Positions 1 through 10,107 are shown, numbered from the stretch's first letter. The stretch is 38,432 bases of DNA from an uncultured Chlorobiaceae bacterium (GCA_903920215.1 CAIXLG010000092.1:1-38432), one strand, 5' to 3'. A program made the numbers and translations. The notes: generated by a model from the letters alone, not told the origin.

Positions 1-77
1 ATTGCATTAAGGCGGTCTTTATCGCCGCTTTTCATGGAACTTTTGAGATCCTGATCTATTTTTTCTTTCAGACTCAT
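1..77 (-). CDS. yqeY: YqeY/GatB-like domain protein, N-terminal fragment
   Basis: Only the first 25 codons lie in the window, reading leftward off the edge from the ATG at 75-77. The peptide starts MSLKEKIDQDLKSSMKSGDK, which resembles the opening helix of YqeY proteins (about 150 residues, related to the tail domain of the GatB amidotransferase subunit; cellular role poorly defined, thought to bind tRNA). No strong ribosome binding site is visible before the start. The assignment rests on one short helix, so it is moderate. Confidence 0.6.
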   Translation of the reverse strand, partial: MSLKEKIDQDLKSSMKSGDKDRLNA

Positions 78-167
78 GGTCGATTATTGTTCAGATTTAT
101 GGTTTAAAAAGGAGTATCTGAAAATACAGGAAAAAATGCGGCTTTCCCACAAGAGCTTTTGCATTGT

Positions 168-899
168 TCACTCACTGATATCCCCGCAAACCGGCCTTAT
201 TACAAGCTCTTCAATGGACGTTCGCTGCGTCGTCAGATAAGCCTGCACTATAGGAGCTGAAATATCACAAGGCATCATCATTACGCTTTTTACGGTATCG
301 GGAACTTCACCCCACATCGGGGTATAGACTGCTCCAGGCATCACATTGGTGATCTTGACATTACAGGTTTTTGCGTAGAGGCGTATTGTCTCCACCAATC
401 CTTTCTGGCCAAACTTCGACATCGAGTAGAGCGAAGAGCTCTTGAATGCGGTTTCCGCGGCAATCGAGGTAATAAAGAAAATATGACCCGATCGCTGCTT
501 TTCCATCACAACAAAGACCTTTTGCGTCAGAAAAAAAGTGCCTTTCAGGTTTGTAGCCATGTTATAATCAAAATCTTCCTCCGTCATTTCGCCTAAAGCC
601 TTGAATCGTCCAACACCTGCATTATTGACCAGACAGTCAATGGTACCGTAACGTTCCATCGTTGTCGTAACGAGCCGCTCAACCTCGGTCATATCAGCAA
701 TGTCTGTCTGAATAATATCGGTTTCTGCCCCATAAGAGCGGCACTCGGTTGCAACAGATTCAAGATCCGATAAAGTTCTGGAGGCGAGGACCAGTAAAGG
801 TTCAAAGTCGTTATTGTTGTCTGCAGCTTTCGCAAAATCAAGTGCAATGCTCTTGCCGATTCCTTTTCCGGCACCGGTGATGATGATGATCTTTTTCAT
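168..899 (-). CDS. Sepiapterin reductase-type short-chain dehydrogenase
   Basis: A 243-residue short-chain dehydrogenase/reductase. It has the NADP-binding TGAGKGIG motif at residues 8-15, NNAG at 92-95, and the catalytic triad Ser145, Tyr158 and Lys162 (YSMSK). From memory it closely resembles the structurally characterised Chlorobium sepiapterin reductase along its whole length, including the DFEPLLVL and GAVYTPMWG stretches. That enzyme reduces 6-pyruvoyl-type pterins or sepiapterin with NADPH to make the L-threo tetrahydrobiopterin cofactors of green sulfur bacteria. It is cytoplasmic and appears monocistronic here, followed by a YqeY-like gene on the same strand. A generic FabG-like reductase is the alternative, but the overall resemblance favours sepiapterin reductase. 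Confidence 0.82.
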   Translation of the reverse strand: MKKIIIITGAGKGIGKSIALDFAKAADNNNDFEPLLVLASRTLSDLESVATECRSYGAETDIIQTDIADMTEVERLVTTTMERYGTIDCLVNNAGVGRFKALGEMTEEDFDYNMATNLKGTFFLTQKVFVVMEKQRSGHIFFITSIAAETAFKSSSLYSMSKFGQKGLVETIRLYAKTCNVKITNVMPGAVYTPMWGEVPDTVKSVMMMPCDISAPIVQAYLTTQRTSIEELVIRPVCGDISE

Positions 900-1113
900 T
901 ATGAGTAAATAAAATTAATATATGTCGGGTAATGTAAAGATGAAGTCAGTCTACTGTAACGCTTAAGAAAAGTAATGTGATAGTGTTATTACTTGTTAGA
1001 GTGAAATAATTCAGGATTAATATATATATTACGACTGTAATTGATCTGATTCAACCCGCTTCATCTATAGTGCAGTTGTCTTTCTTTATAAGAGATAAAT
1101 CATAATATTTATT

Positions 1114-1371
1114 ATGGCAATAAGTAAAGTTAAATGGTTTGATGGCAAAAAAGGGTATGGGTTCCTTTTGAATCCAGAAGGTGGGGAGGACATATTTGTC
1201 CATTATTCTGCTATCCAGTCTGATCAGAGCTTCAAAGTACTGAATCAGGATGCAGAAGTTAATTTCGAGCTTGATACAACCCAAAAGGGACTGCAGGCAA
1301 AAAATGTCCGGGAAGTTTCTGCAAATGATTCTTCAGTAATCTCTTCTCTGCCTCAGGATTCATTTTTTTAG
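1114..1371 (+). CDS. Cold-shock domain protein (CspA family)
   Basis: An 85-residue protein made of a single cold-shock OB-fold domain. RNP1 is seen as KKGYGF (residues 12-17) and RNP2 as DIFVHY (26-31), the aromatic surface that binds single-stranded RNA or DNA. It keeps the usual KWFDGKKGYGF opening and adds about 18 C-terminal residues. Family members act as RNA chaperones or antiterminators in cold or stationary phase. The 214-bp space to the divergent upstream gene is AT-rich and leaves room for the long 5' leader usual for csp genes. It converges on radC, with only 24 bp between the stop codons. Confidence 0.9.
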   Translation: MAISKVKWFDGKKGYGFLLNPEGGEDIFVHYSAIQSDQSFKVLNQDAEVNFELDTTQKGLQAKNVREVSANDSSVISSLPQDSFF

Positions 1372-1395
1372 CCCGTCGAGCCCTGACTGCATGAA

Positions 1396-2064
1396 TTAAA
1401 GAAGTGAGCGTTCCCGAAAACTGAACCATTCTGATCTTGCTATAATGACATGATCCAGAAGGTCGATCTGAATGATTGCGCTTGCCTCTTTGAGCAGAGT
1501 AGTGACTTGTTTGTCGGCATTGCTGGGTTCAACGTCACCCGAAGGGTGGTTATGGACAAGGATGATTGCATGAGCGCTCTCCCTGATGGCCGACTTGAAC
1601 ACCTCCCTGGGGTGGATAAGTGCGGCATTGAGTGTGCCGACAGAAACCAGTTCAGGTTTTATAATCTGGTTTTTTGTGTTCAGGTGCAGAACAAAAAGGT
1701 GCTCCTTCGTTTCATCCGGTATTCTGCCAGCCATGTATTCAACTACATCCCTGGCTGCCTTGATTTTTTTGTTGAAATTTCTTGCATAATGCAGCCGCTT
1801 GTTCAGTTCAAAAACAGCAATGATCTGCATTGCTTTCACTTTACCGATTCCCCTTATTTTCTGAAGATCAACCAGTGCTGTATCGGCAAGCTTTTCCAGT
1901 CTGAACTCACTGATGATTTGATTGCAGGTATCAACAATATTGAGGTTTCGTGATCCTGAGCGTAAGATCAATGCAAGTAATTCGGCCGGGCTGAGTGATG
2001 CTGGTCCAGTCCGTATAAACCTCTCACTCGGCCTATTTTCAGGATCAAGATCATGGAGTCGCAT
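1396..2064 (-). CDS. radC: RadC family JAB/MPN-domain protein
   Basis: A 222-residue RadC-like protein. A helix-hairpin-helix segment ([13 protein letters not shown], about residues 67-79) precedes a JAMM metal site read as [14 protein letters not shown] (His171, His173, Asp184). The family is common, but its proposed DNA-repair role is not established; it is better described as a putative metalloprotease or nuclease-like fold. An open frame extends upstream to 2238, but the first 58 residues of that extension are not RadC-like and run almost to the operon terminator, so the ATG at 2062-2064 ([16 protein letters not shown]) is chosen; this gives the usual family length. Confidence 0.88.
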   Translation of the reverse strand: MRLHDLDPENRPSERFIRTGPASLSPAELLALILRSGSRNLNIVDTCNQIISEFRLEKLADTALVDLQKIRGIGKVKAMQIIAVFELNKRLHYARNFNKKIKAARDVVEYMAGRIPDETKEHLFVLHLNTKNQIIKPELVSVGTLNAALIHPREVFKSAIRESAHAIILVHNHPSGDVEPSNADKQVTTLLKEASAIIQIDLLDHVIIARSEWFSFRERSLL

Positions 2065-2228
2065 ACTTGTGATTATTATGATGCAATAAAGGCGTAATAA
2101 ATCAAGATACAGAAATAGGTGGGTATCGCAACTGCTTTCTTGCCTGTTTCTTCGGTTTTCACACGAAAACCCAGGGTAAAAAGCACAATTAAGGAAGGAA
2201 TCGTTAAGTGCTTGTTTCACAATATAAG

Positions 2229-2255
2229 CGGGCAGCATCGCTCCGATGCTGCCCG
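2229..2255 (-). terminator. Hairpin ending the ilv-leu-cimA operon
   Basis: A perfect 12-bp inverted repeat (CGGGCAGCATCG and its complement) with a 3-nt loop sits 16 bp downstream of the cimA stop. On the transcribed strand it is followed by CTTATATTG, a weak U tract. It is the only strong structure between cimA and radC, so it is read as the operon terminator. Confidence 0.7.
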
Positions 2256-2270
2256 TAAAATCCGTGAGGG

Positions 2271-3881
2271 TTAAGCCTGAGAAGTTTTTTCTGGCTGGGG
2301 TGCTGAAGCTTTGAGGGTGAAGAGGTGATAGTTCATGCTGTCCTGAAGAGCCTGTAGGCTTGCTTCGATTATATTTGTCGATACCCCGACAGTACCCCAG
2401 GTAAAGCGACCATTGCTTGACTCAATTAATACTCGCACTTTTGCGCTTGTACCCCTTTTTTCTTCAAGAACCCGGACTTTGTAGTCAACCAGTTTGATGC
2501 TCTTGATTTCAGGATAGAAATGGATTAACGCCTTGCGAAGTGCTTTGTCGAGGGCGTTGACGGGGCCGTCTCCGTCGGCGGCAATATGTTCGATCTCTTC
2601 TCCAACCTTCACCTTGAGAACAGCCTGATCGACATTTTTAGCATTTTTGCTCGATTCAATATGAACTTTGGTCTCAAGGACTTCAAAGAACGGGTTGAAA
2701 TTGCCCAGTTCCCTGTGCAGGATCAGCTCAAAAGAAGCTTCAGCCCCGTCGAACTGGTAACCTTCGTGTTCGAGCTCTTTAATTTGGTGGACAATATTTT
2801 TAAAAACTGCACTTTTTTCCGGTATGCTGATGCCAAGCTCGTGGGCTTTGTAGCGGATGTTGCTTTGGCCTGCAAGCTCTGAAACGAGAACCCTTTGGCG
2901 GTTTCCTACAAGTGCGGGGTCGATATGCTCGTAGAGGGAGCTCTCTTTCATGACGGCGCTGACGTGGATGCCGCCTTTGTGGGCAAAGGCTGATTTTCCG
3001 ACAAAGGGAGCTCTGGTATTCGATGGCATATTCAATATTTCATAGACAAACTTCGAGAGAGAAGTCAGCTGATTGAGATGCTGCACGAAGGAGAATGACC
3101 GCTGAAGCTTCAGCATGATATTGGGGATAATGCTGATAAGGTTGGCGTTGCCGCATCGTTCCCCAATGCCGTTGATGGTGCCCTGTATATGAGTTGCACC
3201 AGCTTTGACTGCAGCTATGGTATTAGCAACAGCCAGATCGCTGTCGTTGTGGCTATGGATACCTACCTGCACTCCTGTAATGGCAAGTACCTGTGCGACG
3301 GCTTCGGTAACTTCGTGGGGCAGGGAGCCTCCGTTGGTGTCGCAGAGGACGATTCGTGAGGTTCCGCCCTGAACGGCTGAGAGCAGCATTTTCAGTGAAA
3401 ACTCACGGTCGTCTTTGAAGCCGTCGAAAAAATGCTCGGCATCAAAAAAGACTTCCCGTCCCTCGGCCTTCAGGAAAGCGACAGAACGGTAGATCAGTTC
3501 CGCATTCTCATCGTCGGAGATGCCGAGGCTTTTTACGGAGTGGGCTTTCCATGTTTTTCCAAAGATCGTGATGACCGGGGTTTCAGATTGAAGCAAACCG
3601 AGCAGATTAGGATCGCTTTCAACGGTTGCTACCGTTCTGGCAGTCGAACCGAATGAGCAGAGTTTTGCATTCTTGAGTTTAAGAAGTCGGGCCTTTATGA
3701 AAAACTCTTCGTCTTTTGGATTACTGCTCGGCCATCCACCTTCAATGTAGTCCATGCCAAACTCATCGAGCTTTTCAGCAATAAGAAGTTTGTCCTGTAC
3801 CGACAGGTTGATATGCTCACCTTGAGTGCCATCACGCAGAGTGGTGTCGTAAAGCTCAATTGGCTTTGTGGTAACAGTCAT
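2271..3881 (-). CDS. cimA: (R)-citramalate synthase
   Basis: A 536-residue member of the citramalate synthase branch of the isopropylmalate/homocitrate synthase family. The TIM barrel opens with [19 protein letters not shown], with the metal-binding [13 protein letters not shown] motif in mid-barrel; the C-terminal region (from about residue 400) is the LeuA-type dimer/allosteric domain. CimA condenses pyruvate with acetyl-CoA to citramalate, which LeuCD and LeuB can turn into 2-oxobutyrate for isoleucine. It is the last gene of the operon, 3 bp after leuD, which supports co-expression with the enzymes that use its product. Confusion with LeuA is unlikely because a separate leuA lies at 5789-7357 and the GTQGEH signature is typical of CimA. 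Confidence 0.92.
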   Translation of the reverse strand: MTVTTKPIELYDTTLRDGTQGEHINLSVQDKLLIAEKLDEFGMDYIEGGWPSSNPKDEEFFIKARLLKLKNAKLCSFGSTARTVATVESDPNLLGLLQSETPVITIFGKTWKAHSVKSLGISDDENAELIYRSVAFLKAEGREVFFDAEHFFDGFKDDREFSLKMLLSAVQGGTSRIVLCDTNGGSLPHEVTEAVAQVLAITGVQVGIHSHNDSDLAVANTIAAVKAGATHIQGTINGIGERCGNANLISIIPNIMLKLQRSFSFVQHLNQLTSLSKFVYEILNMPSNTRAPFVGKSAFAHKGGIHVSAVMKESSLYEHIDPALVGNRQRVLVSELAGQSNIRYKAHELGISIPEKSAVFKNIVHQIKELEHEGYQFDGAEASFELILHRELGNFNPFFEVLETKVHIESSKNAKNVDQAVLKVKVGEEIEHIAADGDGPVNALDKALRKALIHFYPEIKSIKLVDYKVRVLEEKRGTSAKVRVLIESSNGRFTWGTVGVSTNIIEASLQALQDSMNYHLFTLKASAPQPEKTSQA

Positions 3882-3884
3882 AAA

Positions 3885-4451
3885 TCAGCTCTGTGCCATT
3901 AAATTTTCCTGCCTTGCATAAGCGAAAATACCACCGGCCTCAACGATGCTGAATACATCACCAAGGGGATTGAGTGTATAGGTGACCTTACGGGTCAGGT
4001 TTTCAATGGTGTTGAGTGTGACATCGATTTTCAGCTCATCACCGGTGTTGATAAGTTGATTAAGGTGCTCTGAGGTTTCGTAGGGAATAAGAAAACCGCC
4101 ATCAACAGAGTTGCGGTAAAAAATTCTTGCGTAAGACTCAGCAATAATGGCTTTAATTCCAGCCACCTTAAGAGCGAAGGGAGCATGCTCTCTTGATGAG
4201 CCGCAGCCGAAGTTTGGCCCGGCTATGATAATGGTAAATTCCGAACCAAAACTTCCTTCCTCGATGAACGGAATATTGCCCTCGGGAAGTCCGCCCTGTT
4301 CTGGTGGCACGCCCGAAAGGGCATACTTTCCGTATAATTTTACCTCTTCAGGATTTGAGAGGCTGTACACAAGATGCTCGGCCGGAATGATCTGGTCGGT
4401 ATCGATATTTTTGCCTAAAACATAGGCTTTTCCTTGAATGACTTTTTCCAT
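3885..4451 (-). CDS. leuD: 3-isopropylmalate dehydratase, small subunit
   Basis: A 188-residue swivel-domain subunit. It opens with GKAYVLGKNIDTDQIIPAEHL and has the FGCGSSREHAP motif that contacts substrate. It pairs with LeuC (36 bp upstream) to isomerise 2-isopropylmalate to 3-isopropylmalate. Its position between leuC and cimA suggests it also handles citramalate, as known for this promiscuous family. Length is close to the shorter archaeal-type LeuD, matching the shorter LeuC type beside it. Confidence 0.93.
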   Translation of the reverse strand: MEKVIQGKAYVLGKNIDTDQIIPAEHLVYSLSNPEEVKLYGKYALSGVPPEQGGLPEGNIPFIEEGSFGSEFTIIIAGPNFGCGSSREHAPFALKVAGIKAIIAESYARIFYRNSVDGGFLIPYETSEHLNQLINTGDELKIDVTLNTIENLTRKVTYTLNPLGDVFSIVEAGGIFAYARQENLMAQS

Positions 4452-4487
4452 TTGCGTATACCAAGTAAGTTAGTCCATTTCTGCCGA

Positions 4488-5783
4488 TCAGAGAAAATCT
4501 CTCGGATCGGTGAGTTTTCCAGTAATTGCCGATGCAGCAGCTGTGAGCGGCGAAGCAAGGTATACCCCTGCGTGTTTACTGCCCATCCGGCCTGGGAAGT
4601 TACGGTTGGTTGTCGACACAACGACATCATTGTCAACCGAACGTCCAACCGTATCAGCAGGGCCGCCAAGGCATGCTGCGCATGAAGGGAGCGCAATGCT
4701 GCATCCCGCATCCTCAAAGATCTGCTTGAGAGTTTGGCCGTCGTAGCGCTCATGCTCGAGGTCGAGGGCGACTTTGACGGTTGCCGGTACAATGTTGGTG
4801 GTGACCGACACTTTTTGACCCTTCAGGATTTTTGCTGCCATCATGAAGTCGGTGAGTTTGCCGCCGGTGCACGAACCGATATACGATTTGGTGATTTTCG
4901 TCCCCTGAACACTTCTGACTGTGGCTCGGTTATCAGGGCTGTGCGGCTGGGCGACAACTGGTTCGAGTTTACGGACATCATAACTATACTTGCTATGGTA
5001 TTTTGCATCCGGATCGCTTCTGAAGAGTTCATAAGGCTTGTTGCTTCGTGCCTTTACATAGCGTTCAGTGACCTCATCGGCAGCAATGATGCCGTTCATG
5101 CCGCCTCCTTCGATAGCCATGTTTGTAAGAGTCATTCTCTCTTCCATTGGAAGCGAAAAAATTGCCTCACCATCGAACTCCATGGCGCGGTAAGTAGCAC
5201 CATCAGTGGTGATGTCGCCGAGAATCTGAAGAATAAGGTCTTTTGCCGTAAGGTATTCAGGCATGGTTCCCTCAAAAGTGAATTTCATCGATTCCGGAAC
5301 TTTTTCCCATAGTTTCCCGGTACCGAGAATGAACGCAGCATCTGTATTGCCGATTCCTGTACCGAACATACCGAATGCACCTGATGTACAGGTATGAGAG
5401 TCTGTACCAAAGAGTACCGTTCCGGGTAGGTTAAATCCTTCTTCAGCAAGTGCGACATGACAGACGCCTTTGTATCGGTCGGAACCTACATCATAGTAGT
5501 GCTCAAGGCCCTGTTCTTTTGCAAACTGCCTTAAGAGATCAATGTTGCGATGGGCATGTTCATTAGCTGTAAAAATATAGTGGTCCGGAAGAACGACAAT
5601 TTTCTTTGGGTCCCATACTTTTGCGGTAGCGCCGAACTCTTCTTTGAATATATCAAAGGTAGGCGGCCCGCAGACATCATGGGTAAGCAGGATATCGACA
5701 TTCAGCCAGACGCTTTCACCCGCGTCGACAAATGTTCTGTTTGCTGCCTTGGAAAGGATTTTTTGGGTTATTGTTTGTGCCAT
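4488..5783 (-). CDS. leuC: 3-isopropylmalate dehydratase, large subunit
   Basis: A 431-residue aconitase-superfamily catalytic subunit of the short (HacA/LeuC2-like) type. The [4Fe-4S] cluster ligands are seen in IGSCTGG and in PSCAACLGG near the C-terminus; the substrate-side segments DHYIFTANEHAHRN and FGTDSHTCTSGAFGMFGTGIG are intact. It acts with LeuD in leucine synthesis and probably in the citramalate route to isoleucine. It starts 5 bp after the leuA stop. Confidence 0.94.
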   Translation of the reverse strand: MAQTITQKILSKAANRTFVDAGESVWLNVDILLTHDVCGPPTFDIFKEEFGATAKVWDPKKIVVLPDHYIFTANEHAHRNIDLLRQFAKEQGLEHYYDVGSDRYKGVCHVALAEEGFNLPGTVLFGTDSHTCTSGAFGMFGTGIGNTDAAFILGTGKLWEKVPESMKFTFEGTMPEYLTAKDLILQILGDITTDGATYRAMEFDGEAIFSLPMEERMTLTNMAIEGGGMNGIIAADEVTERYVKARSNKPYELFRSDPDAKYHSKYSYDVRKLEPVVAQPHSPDNRATVRSVQGTKITKSYIGSCTGGKLTDFMMAAKILKGQKVSVTTNIVPATVKVALDLEHERYDGQTLKQIFEDAGCSIALPSCAACLGGPADTVGRSVDNDVVVSTTNRNFPGRMGSKHAGVYLASPLTAAASAITGKLTDPRDFL

Positions 5784-5788
5784 TGTTT

Positions 5789-7357
5789 TTAAACCTCGCT
5801 GTCTATGGTTTCAGGAGTGTTATTTTCAAAATGATGCTGACGCATACCAAGAGCTTGCAAATAAGCTTTGGCGCTTGCTTCTATAATATCTGTCGAAATT
5901 CCTCTTCCGTTAAAAAAACTGTTGTTGTCTCTGATCCTTACCAGTGCTTCACCAAGAGCCTGACGGCCTGCGGTGGTTGAACGAACAGAGTAAGAGTTAA
6001 CCAATGACTCCAATCCAAGAGCCCTTTCTATAGCTCTGAAGCAGGCATCAACGGGGCCATCTCCAGTCGCGGACTCTTCGAATACCTGGGCGTTGTGCCT
6101 GATCCTTACGGTTGCGGTTGGAATGGAGGCCGTGCCGCTGTTGATATGAAGATAGTCAAGCTCATAAGCGTTCCGTGGTTTACTTCGCTCATCACCCATT
6201 AATACTCTTAAGTCATCATCATACACTTCTTTCTTTTTATCGGCAATATCGACAAAACGCTTGTACACCGTTTCAAGTTCTGTGTCCTGTAGATCATAGC
6301 CGAGAGCATGAAGTCGGGATTGCAGGCCATGCTTACCTGAATGGCGACCGAGAACGATGTTCGTTTGCGGCACACCGACTGATTCCGGGGTCATTACTTC
6401 ATAGGTATGCCGGTTTTTCAGCATTCCGTCCTGATGAATACCGGATTCGTGTGAAAATGCATTGTCGCCGATAATAGCCTTGTTGGGCTGTATGATGATA
6501 CCGGTGAAGGTGGAAACCATCCGGCTTGTATTGTACAGCTCTTCAGTTACGATACCGGTATAGAAGTTGTGCAGGTCACTGCGGACTTTCAGTGCCATGA
6601 CAATCTCTTCGAGGGAGGCATTGCCGGCACGCTCTCCAATGCCGTTCATGGAACACTCTACCTGTCGTGCCCCATGTTCAATGGCACTGAGCGTGTTTGC
6701 TACGGCAAGGCCGAGGTCGTTATGGCAATGCACACTGATAATCGCATCACCGATATTCTGTACACAGTTGTGAAGATCAGCTATTTTTTTGCCGAACTCA
6801 GAAGGCCAGGTATAACCGGTAGTGTCAGGGATATTCACTGTTGTTGCACCCGCACCAATTACAGCTTCAATTATTTCAGCCAGATAACCTTGATCGGTAC
6901 GACCGGCATCTTCAGCGGAAAACTCAATATCAGGTGTAAATGTTTTGGCGAAGCTGACAGCATCTACAGCCATCTTCAATATGGTCTGACGCTTCTCCTT
7001 AAGAGTGACTCCGTAACGGTCGCTGCCGAATTTTCCGGCAATGTGGATGTCAGAAGTGCCGATGAAGGTGTGAATGCGAGGCTTTTGAGCCAGGCTGAGT
7101 GCTTTCCATGCTGCAGTGATATCGCTCTGAACCGCTCTGGCCAAAGCAGCCACAATAGCAGAGGACTCAGACCCTACCCGTTGAACGGCTTCAAACTGAA
7201 GAGGAGAGGAGGCAGGGAAGCCTGCTTCTATTACGTCAACCCCAAGTTTTTCAAGCTGCCGGGCAATCTCAACCTTCTCTTGTACATTCAGAGCTGCACC
7301 AGGGGACTGCTCCCCATCACGCAGTGTTGTATCGAATACAAGGATTTTTTCTTTCAC
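5789..7357 (-). CDS. leuA: 2-isopropylmalate synthase
   Basis: A 522-residue LeuA. The barrel starts with VFDTTLRDGEQSPGAALN, the metal site is HCHNDLGLAVANT, and HESGIHQDGMLKNRHTYE is the conserved subdomain helix. The C-terminal 120 residues form the leucine-sensing dimer domain with the GDGPVDACFRAIERA motif. It condenses acetyl-CoA with 2-oxoisovalerate, the committed step to leucine, and is usually feedback-inhibited by leucine. It lies 23 bp after leuB and 5 bp before leuC in the operon. Confidence 0.95.
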   Translation of the reverse strand: MKEKILVFDTTLRDGEQSPGAALNVQEKVEIARQLEKLGVDVIEAGFPASSPLQFEAVQRVGSESSAIVAALARAVQSDITAAWKALSLAQKPRIHTFIGTSDIHIAGKFGSDRYGVTLKEKRQTILKMAVDAVSFAKTFTPDIEFSAEDAGRTDQGYLAEIIEAVIGAGATTVNIPDTTGYTWPSEFGKKIADLHNCVQNIGDAIISVHCHNDLGLAVANTLSAIEHGARQVECSMNGIGERAGNASLEEIVMALKVRSDLHNFYTGIVTEELYNTSRMVSTFTGIIIQPNKAIIGDNAFSHESGIHQDGMLKNRHTYEVMTPESVGVPQTNIVLGRHSGKHGLQSRLHALGYDLQDTELETVYKRFVDIADKKKEVYDDDLRVLMGDERSKPRNAYELDYLHINSGTASIPTATVRIRHNAQVFEESATGDGPVDACFRAIERALGLESLVNSYSVRSTTAGRQALGEALVRIRDNNSFFNGRGISTDIIEASAKAYLQALGMRQHHFENNTPETIDSEV

Positions 7358-7380
7358 ATTATCTACCCGCCTTTATTTAA

Positions 7381-8439
7381 TCAAGCGCCCAGATGCCTGA
7401 CAATTGCCTCTGTCATAACTGTTGTTGAAACTGCGATCTCTCCTGGATTTGCTATGTCTGCTGTTCGCAGGCCTGAAGCAAGAGTTGCCTCAATTGCCTG
7501 ATAAATCTCCCGAGCAATGTCCGGCAAAGAGAAACTATAGTCAAACATCATCGCTACAGATGCGATTGTGGCAATGGGGTTTGCCTTGTTTTGTCCTGCA
7601 ATATCAGGAGCACTGCCGTGTATTGGCTCGTACAATGCATGGCTTTTTCCAATGCTTGCAGATGGAAGCATACCAAGACTTCCGGTTATCATACCAGCGA
7701 TATCACTTAAGATATCACCAAAAAGGTTGCTGGTGACGATGACATCGAATTGCTTCGGATTCCGTACAATCTGCATTGCAGCATTGTCCACATACATATC
7801 GCTCAACTCAACATCCGCAAAATCCTTATGGACTTCATGAACCACATTTCTCCAGAACTGTGATACTTCAAGGACGTTTGCCTTATCGATAGAAATTACT
7901 TTTTTGTCGCGTTTCCGTGCCTCTTCAAACGCCAGACGAGCAATACGCTCAACTTCGAAGCGCTCATACACCATGGTGTTCCAGCCCTTATTTTCATCAA
8001 ATCCACGCGGTTGTCCAAAATAAATACCCCCGGTCAGTTCACGGAATACTAGAAAATCAGTACCGCGGACAACCTCAGGCTTGAGCGATGAGGCACCAAG
8101 AAGTGCATCATACACTTTTGCAGGTCTGAGGTTGGCAAACAGCCCCAGCTCTTTGCGGATTTTGAGCAGTGCAGCTTCAGGTTTATGGTCATGCGGCAGC
8201 GATTCCCATTTCGGACCGCCAACAGCGCCAAGCAGAACTGCATCACAGTTTTTGCAGGCCTCAAGCGTAGCATCGGTGAGCATCTCTCCATGAAGATCAT
8301 AAGAAGCCCCCCCGAAAGGATGCTCCTCAATCACTATTTCAAAGCCATGTTTCTTTGAGAGCTGTTTAAGTACTGCAACAGCTCCTGCAACTACTTCCGG
8401 GCCAATGCCATCACCCGGTATTGATACTATCTTATACAT
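7381..8439 (-). CDS. leuB: 3-isopropylmalate dehydrogenase
   Basis: A 352-residue beta-decarboxylating dehydrogenase. It begins with YKIVSIPGDGIGPEVV and carries the family segments DSSNVLE-like (DKANVLEVSQFWR), DMYVDNAAMQIVRNP and GSAPDIAGQNKANPIATI, the last forming the NAD site. It oxidises 3-isopropylmalate to 2-oxoisocaproate and, with citramalate-derived 3-methylmalate, gives 2-oxobutyrate. It sits between ilvC (16 bp upstream) and leuA. Confidence 0.95.
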   Translation of the reverse strand: MYKIVSIPGDGIGPEVVAGAVAVLKQLSKKHGFEIVIEEHPFGGASYDLHGEMLTDATLEACKNCDAVLLGAVGGPKWESLPHDHKPEAALLKIRKELGLFANLRPAKVYDALLGASSLKPEVVRGTDFLVFRELTGGIYFGQPRGFDENKGWNTMVYERFEVERIARLAFEEARKRDKKVISIDKANVLEVSQFWRNVVHEVHKDFADVELSDMYVDNAAMQIVRNPKQFDVIVTSNLFGDILSDIAGMITGSLGMLPSASIGKSHALYEPIHGSAPDIAGQNKANPIATIASVAMMFDYSFSLPDIAREIYQAIEATLASGLRTADIANPGEIAVSTTVMTEAIVRHLGA

Positions 8440-8455
8440 TTCTTTTTCGGGTAGG

Positions 8456-9448
8456 TTATTTTTTGATCAGCCAGCTCATCATGTTGCGAAGCTTAGCCCC
8501 TACCGTTTCAATTGAATGGTTACGGTTATCCTCTCTGAGCTTGTTCAGTAGTTTGGAGCCGCCATTGCATTCGTCAATGAACTCCTTGGCAAAACGACCA
8601 TCCTGGACCTCTTCAAGAATCTTTTTCATCTCAGCCTTTACAGCAGGAGTGATAAGGCGCGGTCCGCGGGTCATGCCGCCGTACTCAGCAGTATCGCTCA
8701 CTGAATAGTTCATTCTCGAAAGGCCTCCTTCATAATAAAGGTCGACAATCAGTTTCAACTCGTGCATACATTCAAAGTAGGCAAGTTCTTCAGGGTAACC
8801 GGCCTCGACAAGGGTCTCAAAACCGGCCTTGATAAGCTCAGCTGAACCACCGCAGAGGACTGCCTGTTCACCGAAGAGATCGGTTTCAGTTTCATTTTTG
8901 ATAGAGGTCTCAATAACGCCGGCCTTGGTACCGCCAAGAGCTTTAGCCCAGGCAAGTGCCTGCTGTTTTGCCTCTCCGGTGGCATCCTGATGGACGGCGA
9001 TAAGGCAGGGAACGCCATTGCCCTGGGTAAAGGTGCGGCGTACAAGGTGACCAGGGCTTTTAGGAGCGATCATGATAACGTTGACGGTCTCATCCGGAAT
9101 GATCTGCTTGTAATGGATATTGAAGCCATGAGCGAAAGCAAGGGTATTGCCTGGTACAAGGTTTGGAGCAATTTCAGAATCATAAATTGCCTTCTGTGTC
9201 TGGTCAGGAAGAAGTACCATAACGATGTCAGCCCATTTGACAACTTCCGGAACGGTATCGACCTCCAGTCCAGCCTCTCTTGCTTTGAGAGAGGATGAGC
9301 TGTCGGCACGAAGACCTACGCGTACATTCAGGCCGCTATCTTTCAGGTTGAGGGCATGGGCGTGGCCTTGGCTGCCGTAACCGAGTATTGCAATATTCTT
9401 TCCCAGGAGATAACCTAAATCGGCATCCTTATCGTAATAAACATTCAT
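8456..9448 (-). CDS. ilvC: Ketol-acid reductoisomerase, class I
   Basis: A 330-residue class I (short) ketol-acid reductoisomerase. The Rossmann motif is [17 protein letters not shown], followed by the cofactor-specificity loop VGLRADSSS, whose serines suggest NADPH preference. The knotted C-terminal domain contains [10 protein letters not shown] and the acidic metal ligands of the [11 protein letters not shown] region. It isomerises and reduces acetolactate and acetohydroxybutyrate, serving valine, leucine and isoleucine. It follows ilvN by 39 bp. Confidence 0.96.
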   Translation of the reverse strand: MNVYYDKDADLGYLLGKNIAILGYGSQGHAHALNLKDSGLNVRVGLRADSSSSLKAREAGLEVDTVPEVVKWADIVMVLLPDQTQKAIYDSEIAPNLVPGNTLAFAHGFNIHYKQIIPDETVNVIMIAPKSPGHLVRRTFTQGNGVPCLIAVHQDATGEAKQQALAWAKALGGTKAGVIETSIKNETETDLFGEQAVLCGGSAELIKAGFETLVEAGYPEELAYFECMHELKLIVDLYYEGGLSRMNYSVSDTAEYGGMTRGPRLITPAVKAEMKKILEEVQDGRFAKEFIDECNGGSKLLNKLREDNRNHSIETVGAKLRNMMSWLIKK

Positions 9449-9487
9449 CAGAAAAATGGTTTTGATTGATAATACAGTACAATGGTG

Positions 9488-9964
9488 TCACTCTCCACGG
9501 TGTATTGCAACAGCGCCTGATCGGGCTAACTCCTTTATTCCGTAGGGTTTGAAGATATCAATAGTTGTGTTGATTTTATCCGGTGAACCGATGACCTCAA
9601 TAGTAATGGATTTTTGTTTTATATCCACGACTTTTCCTTTAAAAACATTGATAAGTTCGAAAATCTCATGCTGCTGTGTTTTGCTGAGTTTCAAAGTCAT
9701 CAAAAGCAGTTCCCGCTCAACATGCGGTTGCTTTGTCAGATCGGTCACTTTAATGGTATCAACAAGTCTGTTCAACTGCTTGATGACCTGATTGATGATC
9801 TGATCATCCGCAAAGGTCACAATGGTCATGCGTGAAATTTCAGGGTACTCTGTTTCACCGATTGAAATGCTTGCCAGATTAAACCCACGGGCGCTGAACA
9901 TTGTAGCAACCCTGTTCAGGGTTCCAAACTTGTTTTCAACGAGTACTGATATGATGTGTTTCAT
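9488..9964 (-). CDS. ilvN: Acetolactate synthase, small (regulatory) subunit
   Basis: A 158-residue regulatory subunit with an N-terminal ACT domain (MKHIISVLVENKFGTLNRVATMFSARGFNLASISIG) and the usual C-terminal ALS_ss domain. It binds the catalytic subunit IlvB and confers valine feedback. It normally follows ilvB directly, but here a 1-kb block with a DUF805/SHOCT gene (10085-10834) lies between them. The ATG at 9962-9964 is the natural start. Confidence 0.94.
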   Translation of the reverse strand: MKHIISVLVENKFGTLNRVATMFSARGFNLASISIGETEYPEISRMTIVTFADDQIINQVIKQLNRLVDTIKVTDLTKQPHVERELLLMTLKLSKTQQHEIFELINVFKGKVVDIKQKSITIEVIGSPDKINTTIDIFKPYGIKELARSGAVAIHRGE

Positions 9965-10080
9965 AGAATATTAAAAATTATATCCTTATAAGTCTCTTTA
10001 TATAAATACCCTGACCACTCCCCAGTCAACACGACCAAAGTGAGGGATCTATCTTCACTGCCCAAAGCGAACTCACTCCA

Positions 10081-10107
10081 TCTTTCATCGTTTAAAAAGA
10101 TGAAAGA
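10081..10107. repeat. 9-bp inverted repeat at the 3' end of the DUF805 gene
   Basis: TCTTTCATC at 10081-10089 pairs perfectly with GATGAAAGA at 10099-10107 across a 9-nt loop. It overlaps the stop codon of the DUF805/SHOCT gene and is AU-rich, so it is a weak terminator or mRNA end structure at best. Confidence 0.4.

Noticed and set aside
2065-2238. 58-residue N-terminal extension of RadC
   Set aside because: Not RadC-like and it runs almost to the hairpin terminator of the preceding operon.
6569-7501. 310-residue plus-strand ORF inside leuA/leuB
   Set aside because: It is antisense to two clear enzymes and its protein has no recognisable domain; it is a shadow of their codon usage.
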